DNA of 64,000 nt from Halobiforma lacisalsi AJ5 (GTDB taxonomy: Archaea > Halobacteriota > Halobacteria > Halobacteriales > Natrialbaceae): contig NZ_CP019285.1 of assembly GCF_000226975.2 (NCBI RefSeq), positions 124,001 through 188,000 on the forward strand, in the 5' to 3' direction. The position numbers were made by a program, and so were the translations under genes. Below, one piece after another: positions 26,988-36,636 of this stretch (its first letter is position 1; each line of letters begins with the position of its first letter). The notes beneath the pieces were generated by a model. It had not been told where the DNA came from, did no database searches, and worked only from the letters and a program-made list of their open reading frames with translations.

Positions 26988-27965
26988 GTGGAAGTTCCGA
27001 CTGTCGTCTCCGCGATCGTGGAAACGGAACTCAGCTCCTACGAGATCACGGGGCACGTCCTCGAGGGCGACATCCACCGAGAGTTCGAGGTCGTCGACGA
27101 GGCGGGGGACCAGTACGTACTGAAGGTCGCCGGAGATACCGAGGAGGAGCGAGCACGGGTAAAACACGAGGCCGTCGTCGTCGGCTCGCTCCAGGAGTTC
27201 GATTTCGTCCCCGACCTGTGTGGATCCGGCGTCGTGGACTCGTATCCGTTCCTCCTGTTCGACCGCGTCGAAGCCACCGAGCAGTGGGGGACTGCCCGGT
27301 GGGAGACCACGGCGGCGAGGACGCTCGGTGAGACGCTCGCCCGAGTACATACCGACATCGAGCCGCGTGCCGAGTGGAGGACGTCGGGGGACGCCCACCC
27401 GCTCCCCGAGAGCCAGCCGCCGGCAGCGACGTTCGAGACGCTGTGTGAACTACGTACGTCGGACCGGCGGCGGCTGGCGGAGTTGCTGCCAGACGTCGCG
27501 GCCGTCCTGCAGGAGACGACTGCCGAACGGGGCGTCGTTCACGGCGACGTGACGATCGACAACGTCCGGTTCTCGTCGGACGCGAGGGAGTGTACCCTCG
27601 TCGACTGGGAGACGGCCACCGTCGCCGACGCCTACTTCGACGTCGCGATTGCGGAACTGCGGACGTTCCAGCTCTTCAGTTCGTTACTTTCCGTCCCGGA
27701 GGAGACGATCCTCTCGGAGCTGAGAGCGGCCTACGGGGTTCCCTCGTCGGCCGTCCGGCGGATACGGGCGCACAAGATCCTGCAACTGTGCCGGATGGTC
27801 CCTCGAGTCGAACGGCTCGGCCCCTACGCGAGCTGGCAGCGCCGCGTCGACGGCTCCTGTCTCGAGCAGGTCGAGAGGGTGCTCGAGCGGACGGTGCGTC
27901 GTTGCACGTTCGCGGAGCCCCTCGAGGGCCTCGGAACTCGGGGCTCCGGAGACTCCGAGGAGTGA
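26988..27965 (+). CDS. APH/kinase-fold phosphotransferase
   Basis: Protein of about 325 residues of the aminoglycoside-phosphotransferase/choline-kinase fold. The catalytic loop reads VVHGDVTIDNVRF (Asp and Asn of Brenner's motif) near residue 190, and the metal-binding Asp is in CTLVDWETA near 210. A beta-strand with YVLKVAGD supplies the ATP-contacting Lys. The acceptor is unknown: antibiotic, sugar or small alcohol are all possible. GTG at 26988 was favoured over GTG at 26973 because the TATA-like element lies about 27 nt upstream. No operon partners. Confidence 0.75.
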   Translation: MEVPTVVSAIVETELSSYEITGHVLEGDIHREFEVVDEAGDQYVLKVAGDTEEERARVKHEAVVVGSLQEFDFVPDLCGSGVVDSYPFLLFDRVEATEQWGTARWETTAARTLGETLARVHTDIEPRAEWRTSGDAHPLPESQPPAATFETLCELRTSDRRRLAELLPDVAAVLQETTAERGVVHGDVTIDNVRFSSDARECTLVDWETATVADAYFDVAIAELRTFQLFSSLLSVPEETILSELRAAYGVPSSAVRRIRAHKILQLCRMVPRVERLGPYASWQRRVDGSCLEQVERVLERTVRRCTFAEPLEGLGTRGSGDSEE

Positions 27966-28019
27966 GTCGTCACACTTCGGCCTCACGAATTACAACCGTT
28001 GGGACAGAAACGGTACAGG

Positions 28020-28154
28020 ATGACGCTCGAACTCAAGTGTGACAGTTGCGGCTTCGAGCGGACGTTCGAGGAGGACCGCGAGGGGTACGCCGCCGCACGT
28101 GATCACGAACGGGACCACCCGTCGCACTTCGTGTTCATCACCGGTGGGAGATAG
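28020..28154 (+). CDS. Small zinc-finger protein (44 aa)
   Basis: ATG at 28020 opens a 44-residue ORF starting MTLELKCDSCGFERTFEED with a Cys-x2-Cys knuckle. It continues with HERDHPSHFVF, giving His residues spaced to complete a C2H2-like zinc site. Short single-finger proteins of this kind are common in haloarchaea and may be nucleic acid or protein adaptors. It lies 54 bp after the phosphotransferase gene on the same strand and could be co-transcribed. Confidence 0.7.
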   Translation: MTLELKCDSCGFERTFEEDREGYAAARDHERDHPSHFVFITGGR

Positions 28155-28196
28155 CCTGCCCACGAAGCAGGCCGGGCCGGCCAGCTATGGAGACAG

Positions 28197-29333
<1,137 letters not shown>

Positions 29334-29336
29334 GGG

Positions 29337-30224
29337 TTATCCTTTGACCGCCCCCTCGGTGAGTCCACGAACGAAGTACCGCTGCAGCGCGACGAAGAAC
29401 GCGATGATCGGGACGATGCCGACGACGGCCGCGGCTGCGACGTTGGTCCACTGGGTGGCCAGCTGGTTGTCGAACACGTAGATCCCCATCGAGAGGGTAT
29501 AGAGGTCCTCCCCGCCGGGACTGAGCATCGTGTACGCCATCACGAACTCCGACCAGGTCAGTACGAAGTTGAAGATCGCAACTACGGCGATGCCGGGCAT
29601 GACCGGCCGCAACAGCACGTACCGGAGCGTCTGGAGCCGGTTGCAGCCGTCGATCCGGGCCGCCTTGTCCAGTTCCGTCGGGATGGTATCGAAGTAGCCT
29701 TTCAGCAGCCACAGCGAGAACGGGATCTGGAGCCCGATGTACAGCAACACGAGCCCCGCGTGGCTCTCGGTCAGCCCGAGCGTCCGCATGATGTCGTACA
29801 GCGGGAGCACGATCACGATCGGCGAGATCATCTGAAAGCCGAGCACGGCCAGCAGTAGCGACCGTCGACCGCGGAACTCGAACCGCGAGAACGCGTACGC
29901 CGCCGGCGTCGTCACGACGATGATGCCGGCGACCGTGAGCGCGGTCACGAACAGCGTGTTCCACAGCCAGCGGAGGATGCCGCTGTCGAGCACTTCCCGA
30001 TACGACCCGAGCGACGGGTCGCTCGGGATCAGTTCCAGCGAGGTGTACACAGCGCCCTCGGTCCGGAGGCTGAGCGAGAGCACCCACAGGACCGGAAACA
30101 GGAAGAAGCCGATCGCCAGGGCGTACACCAGGTAGGTGATCCCGTCGTAGCAGTACCGGCGGAGACGCGGCCAGGAAACCCTCGACCGAAGACTCCCGAA
30201 CGTGGTGTCGGTGTTTCCCGCCAT
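29337..30224 (-). CDS. ABC transporter permease, MalG/UgpE type
   Basis: Inner-membrane permease of 295 residues with six predicted helices. The EAA loop that docks on the ATPase reads ELDKAARIDGCNRLQTLRYV with the family Gly, followed by RPVMPGIAVVA. It pairs with the MalF-type permease encoded directly upstream, with its start next to that gene's stop. The N-terminus has a cytoplasmic segment of about 30 residues. Confidence 0.93.
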   Translation of the reverse strand: MAGNTDTTFGSLRSRVSWPRLRRYCYDGITYLVYALAIGFFLFPVLWVLSLSLRTEGAVYTSLELIPSDPSLGSYREVLDSGILRWLWNTLFVTALTVAGIIVVTTPAAYAFSRFEFRGRRSLLLAVLGFQMISPIVIVLPLYDIMRTLGLTESHAGLVLLYIGLQIPFSLWLLKGYFDTIPTELDKAARIDGCNRLQTLRYVLLRPVMPGIAVVAIFNFVLTWSEFVMAYTMLSPGGEDLYTLSMGIYVFDNQLATQWTNVAAAAVVGIVPIIAFFVALQRYFVRGLTEGAVKG

Positions 30225-31190
30225 CTAGATCTCCTCGCTGATGTCGAACACGTGGAAGTAGACCGCCGTGACGGCCAGCGTCACCGCGAGCAGGACCACC
30301 GCCGTCGCCGCGGCCATCCCCATCTGGTAGCTGTCGAACGCCGATTTGTACATCGACAGCGCGATGACCTCCGTCGCCCGCCCGGGGCCGCCGTTGGTCA
30401 GCGCGAAAATGAGGTCGAAGGAGTTCAGCGAGTAGATCGTCACGAGAATCGTGACGACGAACACGACCGGCTTGAGTTGCGGCAGCGTGACGTACCGGAA
30501 TCGCGCGACCGGACCCGCCCCGTCGACCTTCGCGGCCCGGTACAGTTCGTCCGGCACCCGCTTCAGGCCGGCGTAGAACATGATCATCGAGAACGCGGTC
30601 CCGCGCCAGGCCCCGGCGGCGATGACCGAGATCACCGCCATCCCCGCGTCGGAGAGGAACGGCACGACCTCGAATCCCAGCCGGCCGAGCGCATTGTTGA
30701 CGACCCCGACGTTGGTCTCGAGCAGCATGATCCGCCAGACGAGCCCGATGATGATACCCGGGACGACCCAGGCGCTGAGCACCACGACACGGGTCAGAAG
30801 CGGGCCACGAAGCCCGCGCCTGACGCCGTAATCGATGGCGAGTGCCAGGCCGAGCCCCAGGCCGAGTTGGAGGACGATGCTCCCGACCGAATAGATCGCG
30901 GTCACCCTGAGCGTCGAGTAGAACCGCTCGCTGCCGAGCAACCGGCGGTAGTTCTCCAACCACACGTACGATTCCTGGGAGCTGATGAGGCTCGTGTCGG
31001 TGAGGCTCATCCGGAAGACCTCGACCATCGGATACAGCTGGAAGACGCCGATGAACAGGAGGGCCGGTAGCAGCCAGAACAGCGGATGCGAGACGGCTCT
31101 GTCGACGAGGTCGGCGACCGTCCCGTCACCGACGGTCCGACGGAGACGCGCCCGGAGCGAGCGTTCGTCTGCCGGGGGCTCAGTCGTCAT
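30225..31190 (-). CDS. ABC transporter permease, MalF/UgpA type
   Basis: Permease of 321 residues. After a basic N-terminus, hydrophobic segments begin at FWLLPALLFIGVFQLYPM. The EAA loop reads ELYRAAKVDGAGPVARFRYV, then TLPQLKPVVFV. Its start overlaps the stop of the substrate-binding-protein gene by 11 nt, showing translational coupling. Partner of the MalG-type permease downstream. Confidence 0.93.
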   Translation of the reverse strand: MTTEPPADERSLRARLRRTVGDGTVADLVDRAVSHPLFWLLPALLFIGVFQLYPMVEVFRMSLTDTSLISSQESYVWLENYRRLLGSERFYSTLRVTAIYSVGSIVLQLGLGLGLALAIDYGVRRGLRGPLLTRVVVLSAWVVPGIIIGLVWRIMLLETNVGVVNNALGRLGFEVVPFLSDAGMAVISVIAAGAWRGTAFSMIMFYAGLKRVPDELYRAAKVDGAGPVARFRYVTLPQLKPVVFVVTILVTIYSLNSFDLIFALTNGGPGRATEVIALSMYKSAFDSYQMGMAAATAVVLLAVTLAVTAVYFHVFDISEEI

Positions 31191-32559
31191 ATTCGACGTC
31201 GCCGTCGTACGAGTCGGCGACGTTGTCGAGCATCGTCCCGACCGCTTCCTCGGGCGACGACTGCTGGGTGAACACCCGCTCTTTCGCCGTCACCCACTCC
31301 TCCGCGATGGCTTCGGAGTATATGGGGGCGCTGGGACGTGCGACGCCGTTCCGCAGGAACTCCCGGAACTGGTCCTGGAACCTGAACGTGTCGCTGCTGA
31401 AAATCTCGTCGTCGTCGAACACCGACTCCCGGGTCGGGAGCTGTGAGCCTTCCTCGCAGTATCGGCCCATCGTCGCCGGCTCGACGGCCTTGGCCGCAAA
31501 CGACTTGGCTGCTTCGGCGACGTCGCCGTCCTCGGCGTACACCCCCTCCGTCCAGCCGCCGACGCCGGTCGCGAACTGGTCGGCCTCGCGCATCGGAATC
31601 TCCGCGACGTCCCAGCGCTCGGGGTCGTCGTCGTTCGGCTCGATGCTGATCTGGTAGCGCGAGTTGCTGCCGATGAACATCGCTGACTGGCCGTTCGCAG
31701 CCTCCTCGCCGAGCTGTGCGGGATCGTCGAGCGTTCCGACACGCTGTGGGGTCACGCCCGCTTCGACGAGGTCCGCAAAGAACTCGAACGTCGACAGGAG
31801 CGCGTCGTAGTTGTCCTCGTCCCCGAGCACCGGCATGCCGTCGTCGTCGACCAATTCGCCGCCCTGTCCCCAGAAGAAGGGCAACGTATCCAGCGCGCTC
31901 ATCTGAACCGTGAACCCGTCTATCCCCTCCCAGTCGGCGATCGCTCCGCCGACCTCGAGCAGGTCGTCCCAGGTCCGCGGCGGGTCGCCGTCGCCGTACT
32001 CCTCGACAAGATCGGTCCGGTAGTAGAGACATCGGAGCCCCGTGTAGAACCAGGCGGCGAGGAGGTCGCCCCCTTCCATCGCGGTCTCCTGTACGAACGG
32101 AAAGAAGTCGTCGACGTCGTCGACGTAGTCGTTCAGCGGCTGCAGGTACTCCCTGTTGTCGGGCACCCAGACGGAGTCGAGCGTCGACGAGGCCGGTGCC
32201 TCCCCGTTGCTAGCCCGGGTGACGAGCTGGGACTCCCACTGGTCGAGGTCGGCCTGATAGACCAGGTTCGCCCGGTACTCCGGGTTCTCTTCGGCCCACT
32301 CATCGAAGCGGGCCCGCATCGCTGACGCGGCTTCGGGCTGGAGGCTCTCGTCCTCGTCTGGGCTGTAGAAGGCGCTCGTCCAGTGGTCGAACGCGACGTC
32401 GCCGGTCCCCACCCGCTCGTGAGTGACCGGCCGCTCGTCGTCGTCACCCCCACCGCCGGCACAGCCGGCAAGCGCCGCCGTCCCTATCGCACCGGTCGCG
32501 AGCAGGACGGTCCGTCTGGACCGGCCATGGTGTTCGTCGTTTGAAACGTCGGTAGGCAT
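31180..32559 (-). CDS. ABC transporter substrate-binding lipoprotein (sugar type)
   Basis: Extracellular solute-binding protein of 459 residues. The N-terminus carries a Tat motif (SRRTVLLATGAIG) followed by a lipobox LAGC, so it is exported folded and lipid-anchored. The mature part is acidic and of the SBP_bac_1 type. It has conserved blocks such as TWDDLLEVGGAIADWEG, WGQGGELVDDDG and GQSAMFIGSNSR. ATG at 32559 was preferred over GTG at 32565 because the AT-rich TATA region centred near 32585 is 26 nt upstream. First gene of the transporter operon. Confidence 0.92.
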   Translation of the reverse strand: MPTDVSNDEHHGRSRRTVLLATGAIGTAALAGCAGGGGDDDERPVTHERVGTGDVAFDHWTSAFYSPDEDESLQPEAASAMRARFDEWAEENPEYRANLVYQADLDQWESQLVTRASNGEAPASSTLDSVWVPDNREYLQPLNDYVDDVDDFFPFVQETAMEGGDLLAAWFYTGLRCLYYRTDLVEEYGDGDPPRTWDDLLEVGGAIADWEGIDGFTVQMSALDTLPFFWGQGGELVDDDGMPVLGDEDNYDALLSTFEFFADLVEAGVTPQRVGTLDDPAQLGEEAANGQSAMFIGSNSRYQISIEPNDDDPERWDVAEIPMREADQFATGVGGWTEGVYAEDGDVAEAAKSFAAKAVEPATMGRYCEEGSQLPTRESVFDDDEIFSSDTFRFQDQFREFLRNGVARPSAPIYSEAIAEEWVTAKERVFTQQSSPEEAVGTMLDNVADSYDGDVEYDD

Positions 32560-32590
32560 AGCCACTACCTATGCGCTATTTTTACAAAAA
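32556..32590 (-). promoter_or_regulatory. Promoter and operator-like inverted repeat of ABC operon
   Basis: GCATAG (32556-32561) and CTATGC (32569-32574) are a perfect inverted repeat with a 7-nt spacer, sitting over the start codon and the transcription start. A TATA-like tract (TTTTTGTAAAAA on the minus strand) lies around 32580-32590. The geometry suits repression by a sugar-responsive regulator, but no regulator is encoded nearby. Confidence 0.45.
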
Positions 32591-32845
32591 ATCATGGGGG
32601 TAAGGGGCCGTGCCGTCCCGCCGTTCCCCGCTTCCACCCCCGTCCAGGCGTCCGGTGTCGGACGGGGCAGCCTGTCCTACTGGCCGCCGCTGTGCCGTAC
32701 TCGCGAACTGTACCGTACTCCGGTGGCCGCGCGGTGATTACCCGCTTCAGTACGAGACGGAACGGCCCACCCGGTGCTGCGGGACGGGGATCCGAGTAAG
32801 ACCGATGTGGTCCGATGCCGTAGGAGCGGATCCGAGTGATCACCG

Positions 32846-33298
32846 GTGAGCGACGACCTCGAATACGACGTCGACTTCCGAGAGTCCCCCGAGGAGTACG
32901 AGATCGGGCGCGGCGAGCAGGGCGTCTTCAAGATGCAACCGTACAAGGACGAACTGTTGCCGCTCTGGTCGATCAAGAGCCTCGAGGGGGCCGAGGAGGC
33001 CGCTGCGGGCATTTACCGAAAGTTCGAGGAGTACAAGCGGGCGAACGAGTTTCCCGGGATGGATCTCGCGCGGAAGTACTTGCAGATGGGATGGACCCGT
33101 TCGCTCAGGTACGCCAAGTACCCGGGAGGGCAAAAATACGAGGAGGACGAGGACGGAAATCGCGTCGAGCGCGACCCCCAGCAGTGGTACGACGAAGAAA
33201 AGTTCGAGATAGCACAGGTGTACCGCGAGTACCTCGATCGAGTGAAAGAAGACGAGACGTACCAGCGACGGAAACGCGAGTGGCAGAACCGCGAATAG
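32846..33298 (+). CDS. DUF4385 family protein
   Basis: Protein of 150 residues with a GTG start. It begins MSDDLEYDVDFRESPEEYEIG and has the family block GEQGVFKMQPYKDELLPLW, followed by YLQMGWTRSLRYAKYPGGQ. It is soluble, highly charged and mostly helical in its second half. The function of this family is not known. It is divergent from the ABC operon across about 280 bp that contain only promoter-like DNA. Confidence 0.85.
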   Translation: MSDDLEYDVDFRESPEEYEIGRGEQGVFKMQPYKDELLPLWSIKSLEGAEEAAAGIYRKFEEYKRANEFPGMDLARKYLQMGWTRSLRYAKYPGGQKYEEDEDGNRVERDPQQWYDEEKFEIAQVYREYLDRVKEDETYQRRKREWQNRE

Positions 33299-33545
33299 GT
33301 GCGTAGCGCTCCGCCGTCACGCCGTCGGCGGAGCGACCTCCGCCGTGTCCCTCACCTCCAGTTCCAACGGACGGCCGCGTGGTTTCTCGGTTCCGTCGAA
33401 GGGTCTCGAGTCGTAGACGGGCTATCTCCGGATCCTCCCGATTCGGAGCCGATTTCGGGGACGGAGCCTCTCGGGTGGGCTGTTCCTCGCCGGTGGCGGG
33501 CAATACAGAACGAACGTTTTTCTGCAAGATCGTGGATACGGCGCT

Positions 33546-34865
33546 ATGCGGCTCGTGGAAATTCTGATTCCGAAGGAAAAGCGCGACGCCGTGGAGGCGG
33601 TGCTCGAGGACGAGGACATCGACTACACGCTCATCGAGGAGGAAGGCCGCGAAGAGCCGTCGGTGATTATTACCTTTCCCCTCCCGGCGCCTGCGGTCGA
33701 GTCCGTTCTCGACGCGATTCGAGACACGGGGATCGACGAGGACTCGTACACCGTGATCGTCGACGCGGAGACCGTCATCTCCGAGCGGTTCGACGACCTC
33801 GAGCAGCGATACGCACAGAACACGCCGCGCATCTCCCGCGAGGAGATGCAGGCCCGAGCGAAGGACCTCACGCCCCGATTCAGCACGTACCTCGTCATGA
33901 CGATCATGAGCGTCGTCGTCGCGACCGCCGGCCTCCTACTCGATTCCCCGGCGGTCGTCGTCGGCTCGATGGTGATCGCCCCGCTGATCGGCCCCGCCCT
34001 CGGCGCGAGCGTCGGGACGGTCATCAACGATCGCCCGCTGTTCCGTCGGGGGATCAAACTCCAGGCGATCGGCCTCGGTGTCGGTGCTATCACCGCTGCC
34101 GTCTTCGCGCTCGTCGTTCGAACGACCGGCCTCGTTCCACCGATGATCGACCTCCTCGAGATCTCGGAGATCGAAGGCCGCATCCGTCCCGATCTCCTCT
34201 CGCTCGTCATCGCGATCGGTGCCGGCGTCGCGGGGGCGTGGACCCTCACCGCGGGCACCTCCGCCGCGCTCGTCGGCGTGATGATCGCAGCGGCCCTCGT
34301 TCCGCCGCTGGGCGTCGTCGGTATCGGAATCGCCTGGGCCAACCCGGAGATGGCCCTCGCAGCAGGCGTCCTCGTCCTCGTCAACATCCTCGCGATCAAC
34401 GTCACCAGCCTCGCCGTCCTCTGGTACAAGGGGTATCGCCCGGAGAACTGGTTCGGCGAGGACGAGGCCCGCGTCGCCACCAGGAGACGAACCGTCGCGC
34501 TCCTCGTCGCGATACTCCTGCTCTCGAGCTTTCTCGGCGCCGTCTCGTACGACACCTACCGAACTGGAGCGTACGAAGAACGGGTCAACGAGGACGTCGC
34601 GTCGGTTCTCGAGTTGGACGAGTACGATGGACTCGAACTCGTCGACGTGAGGGTCGAGTACACCGATCCGGTACCCTTCCGGCAACCCGATCGCGTCGTG
34701 GTCACCGTCAGCCATCCGGTCGGGACCGATCCGCCGGCGATTGCCGACGCGCTTCAGCAGCGAGAGAGCGTTCGCGCAGGGTCGGCACTCCACCTGCCGA
34801 CCGGTCCACTCATCGACTCCAAGCGGGCGGACGTCGTCGTCCAGTATTCCGAACGAGATCGGTGA
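33546..34865 (+). CDS. TIGR00341/DUF389 membrane protein, paralogue B
   Basis: Protein of 439 residues with the same order as paralogue A: a soluble MRLVEILIPKEKRDAVEAVL N-terminus, RAKDLTPRFSTYLVMTIMSV, then a multi-helix membrane domain containing DSPAVVVGSMVIAPLIGPAL. The C-terminal soluble domain includes YDGLELVDVRVEYTD. It lacks the long tail of paralogue A. Two copies within 10 kb on opposite strands suggest an old duplication rather than a tandem one. Confidence 0.88.
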   Translation: MRLVEILIPKEKRDAVEAVLEDEDIDYTLIEEEGREEPSVIITFPLPAPAVESVLDAIRDTGIDEDSYTVIVDAETVISERFDDLEQRYAQNTPRISREEMQARAKDLTPRFSTYLVMTIMSVVVATAGLLLDSPAVVVGSMVIAPLIGPALGASVGTVINDRPLFRRGIKLQAIGLGVGAITAAVFALVVRTTGLVPPMIDLLEISEIEGRIRPDLLSLVIAIGAGVAGAWTLTAGTSAALVGVMIAAALVPPLGVVGIGIAWANPEMALAAGVLVLVNILAINVTSLAVLWYKGYRPENWFGEDEARVATRRRTVALLVAILLLSSFLGAVSYDTYRTGAYEERVNEDVASVLELDEYDGLELVDVRVEYTDPVPFRQPDRVVVTVSHPVGTDPPAIADALQQRESVRAGSALHLPTGPLIDSKRADVVVQYSERDR

Positions 34866-35208
34866 GGCGTCGGAGTCGCCTGTGTTCGGGTATCAGACCG
34901 GTTTCTGGCCGTTTTGATGGGTGCGTAATAGAAGACCGCGAAGACCAGTACGCGTAAATCGATGGCCTCGGCACTCATAGGGCTCGTCGTCACCGGGTGC
35001 CGAGTCCGGCTCGGAGCGGGTGCATCGTCATCGGCCAGGTGGCGCTACGGGAGCCGGATCAAAGACCGTTCCGATCGACTCGAGGATATCGATACGTCGG
35101 ACGGTATAAAAACCGATACAACGAGCCGCGGGGACTGAAATGGATTGTTCGCGGGCAGTGTCGGAAACGGAACGGCGCTTCCGCCGAGACTACCCACTCA
35201 GTCGGCCG
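34866..35208. other. Noncoding gap with an outward TATA-like element
   Basis: No gene is seen in these 343 bp. A strong TATA-like TATAAAAA lies at about 35104-35111 and points rightward, toward the 3' end of the split secreted-protein gene. A transcript from it would start near 35133-35140 and be antisense to that gene. An ATG at 35140 follows, but the frame behind it is a shadow of the gene. Confidence 0.4.
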
Positions 35209-36587
35209 CTAACAATGCTCCTTCGGATCGACAGTCGCCGTCGCGACTGGGTGGCCTTCGTAATACAGCGTCACCGTCGCTTCGCCGTCCGGTGCCGCGA
35301 CCCAGAAGACCTCGGCGTTGGTGAGGTCGTCGGGAATCGTAACCGTACCAGTCTCGCCGGTTTCGGCGACCCGGTAGACGAACGTCTTCTCGGCGTGGGC
35401 ACCGCTTCGCACGTAGAACCGCGCTTTCTTCGCATCGGGATCGTAGCAACGAGCGTCGAATCCGAGACGGTTCCTGGGAATACACCCCGTTTCGGTCGCA
35501 CTCCGGGCGGCGTCGACCTGTTCGCCGTCGTAGAAGATTCCGACGAGTGCTTCACCGTCCGGTGCGGGAACTTCGAAGTAAGTCGTGCTCGTCGGTTTGA
35601 CGGTGACCTGACCCGTAATACTGGTATCGTCGACCCCGTAAATCACGGTAATCGGCTTCTCGTTGCCGTTTTCGACCCGGAACCGAGCCATATCCGTTTC
35701 CGCATCGACGCAGACGGGAATTAGGGAAACCTTCCCGAGGTCGACTTCTCCATCCTTGTCGTAATCGTGCCCCTTCGATGGTTTCGATCCGCAGTCGTTC
35801 GGGTTGTCGAACGTCTTCCCGTTAGCGGTCACCGAGAGGATTTTATCTCCAGCTCCGAGTGGCGAATCGTAGAACTGGAAGACGTTGAACGTCCACGCGT
35901 ATGCGATACTCCCCTCGGATTTTTGATAGACCCGCAAGTCGTCCGCGGTGACCGTTTTCTGTACGGTCTCGATTCGGCCCCGTGTGGCGTTGTAGGTTCG
36001 CACCCGGATGCGCTTCAGATAGTCGTCGGTTCTGCGGACGAGTTGTGCCGGAACGAAACCGCCTTCGTCATCGTGCACGGGAAACGTCGCCATCCCGTCG
36101 TCGACGGGGATCTTGATCGACTTCGCCTTCTTCCCCACTGCGGGGAGTTTCATGTATCCACCGTCCTCGAGCGGGATCTTGTAGTACGAACCGTCTTTCA
36201 GCTTGTACGGGACCGTGATCGCATCCTCCGTCTTGCCTTCGACGGGAATCTTGATAGATCGCGTACTGTCGTCGTCGTTTTGAACGACGAGTTCGAGGTA
36301 GTCCTCGTCCAGACGGAGGGTCGGAATCGCCAGGTAGGTGTTCCCGCCCTCGGTGGGTAACAGGATAGCGTTGTCCGTCGTGCCGGCTAACGAGATCGTG
36401 AGGGAGCCGTCCTTCGCCGTGATCGGGACTTCCACGTATCCGTCAGCGGCTGGTGTGACGAACTCCTCGTCGAAGTAAACCGTAGTCGAGTAACACTCGT
36501 TAAATTCGACCTTCGTGATGCCGTCTTCGTCGCCGGTTTCGTGTCCGTCTTTCTTTTCACCAGCGCTCACTGTGTTTGTTCCGAAAC
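35209..36587 (-). pseudogene. Secreted two-repeat protein, 3' part of IS-split gene
   Basis: The open frame covers 453 codons after a GTG at 36570, but in-frame codons continue upstream to the insertion sequence at 36588. The product is acidic with a beta-rich look and no recognised family. Two similar 90-residue units lie at the C-terminus: MARFRVENGNEKPITVIYG to EVPAPDGEALVGIFYDGEQV, and KARFYVRSGAHAEKTFVY to WVAAPDGEATVTLYYEGHPV. Residues further upstream hold repeats such as SIKIPVEGKTEDAITVPY and SIKIPVDDGM. The signal-peptide codons are 1.6 kb away beyond the element (38212-38300). GTG 36570 could in theory start a cytosolic product. Confidence 0.75.
36578..36587 (+). repeat. Target-site duplication, left copy
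   Basis: GTTCCGAAAC, repeated at 38212-38221 directly outside the other end of the insertion sequence. Ten-base duplications fit ISH8-type IS4-family elements. Confidence 0.9.
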
Positions 36588-36636
36588 CATTCGTTCTAGT
36601 TTAGCAGAGTGTAGCGCCGTCTGACTAGATATCGTT

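Noticed and set aside
35140-35724. Plus-strand ORF behind the TATA-like element at 35104
   Set aside because: It mostly overlaps the secreted-protein gene antisense and has shadow-like composition; only the promoter-like element is kept as a note.
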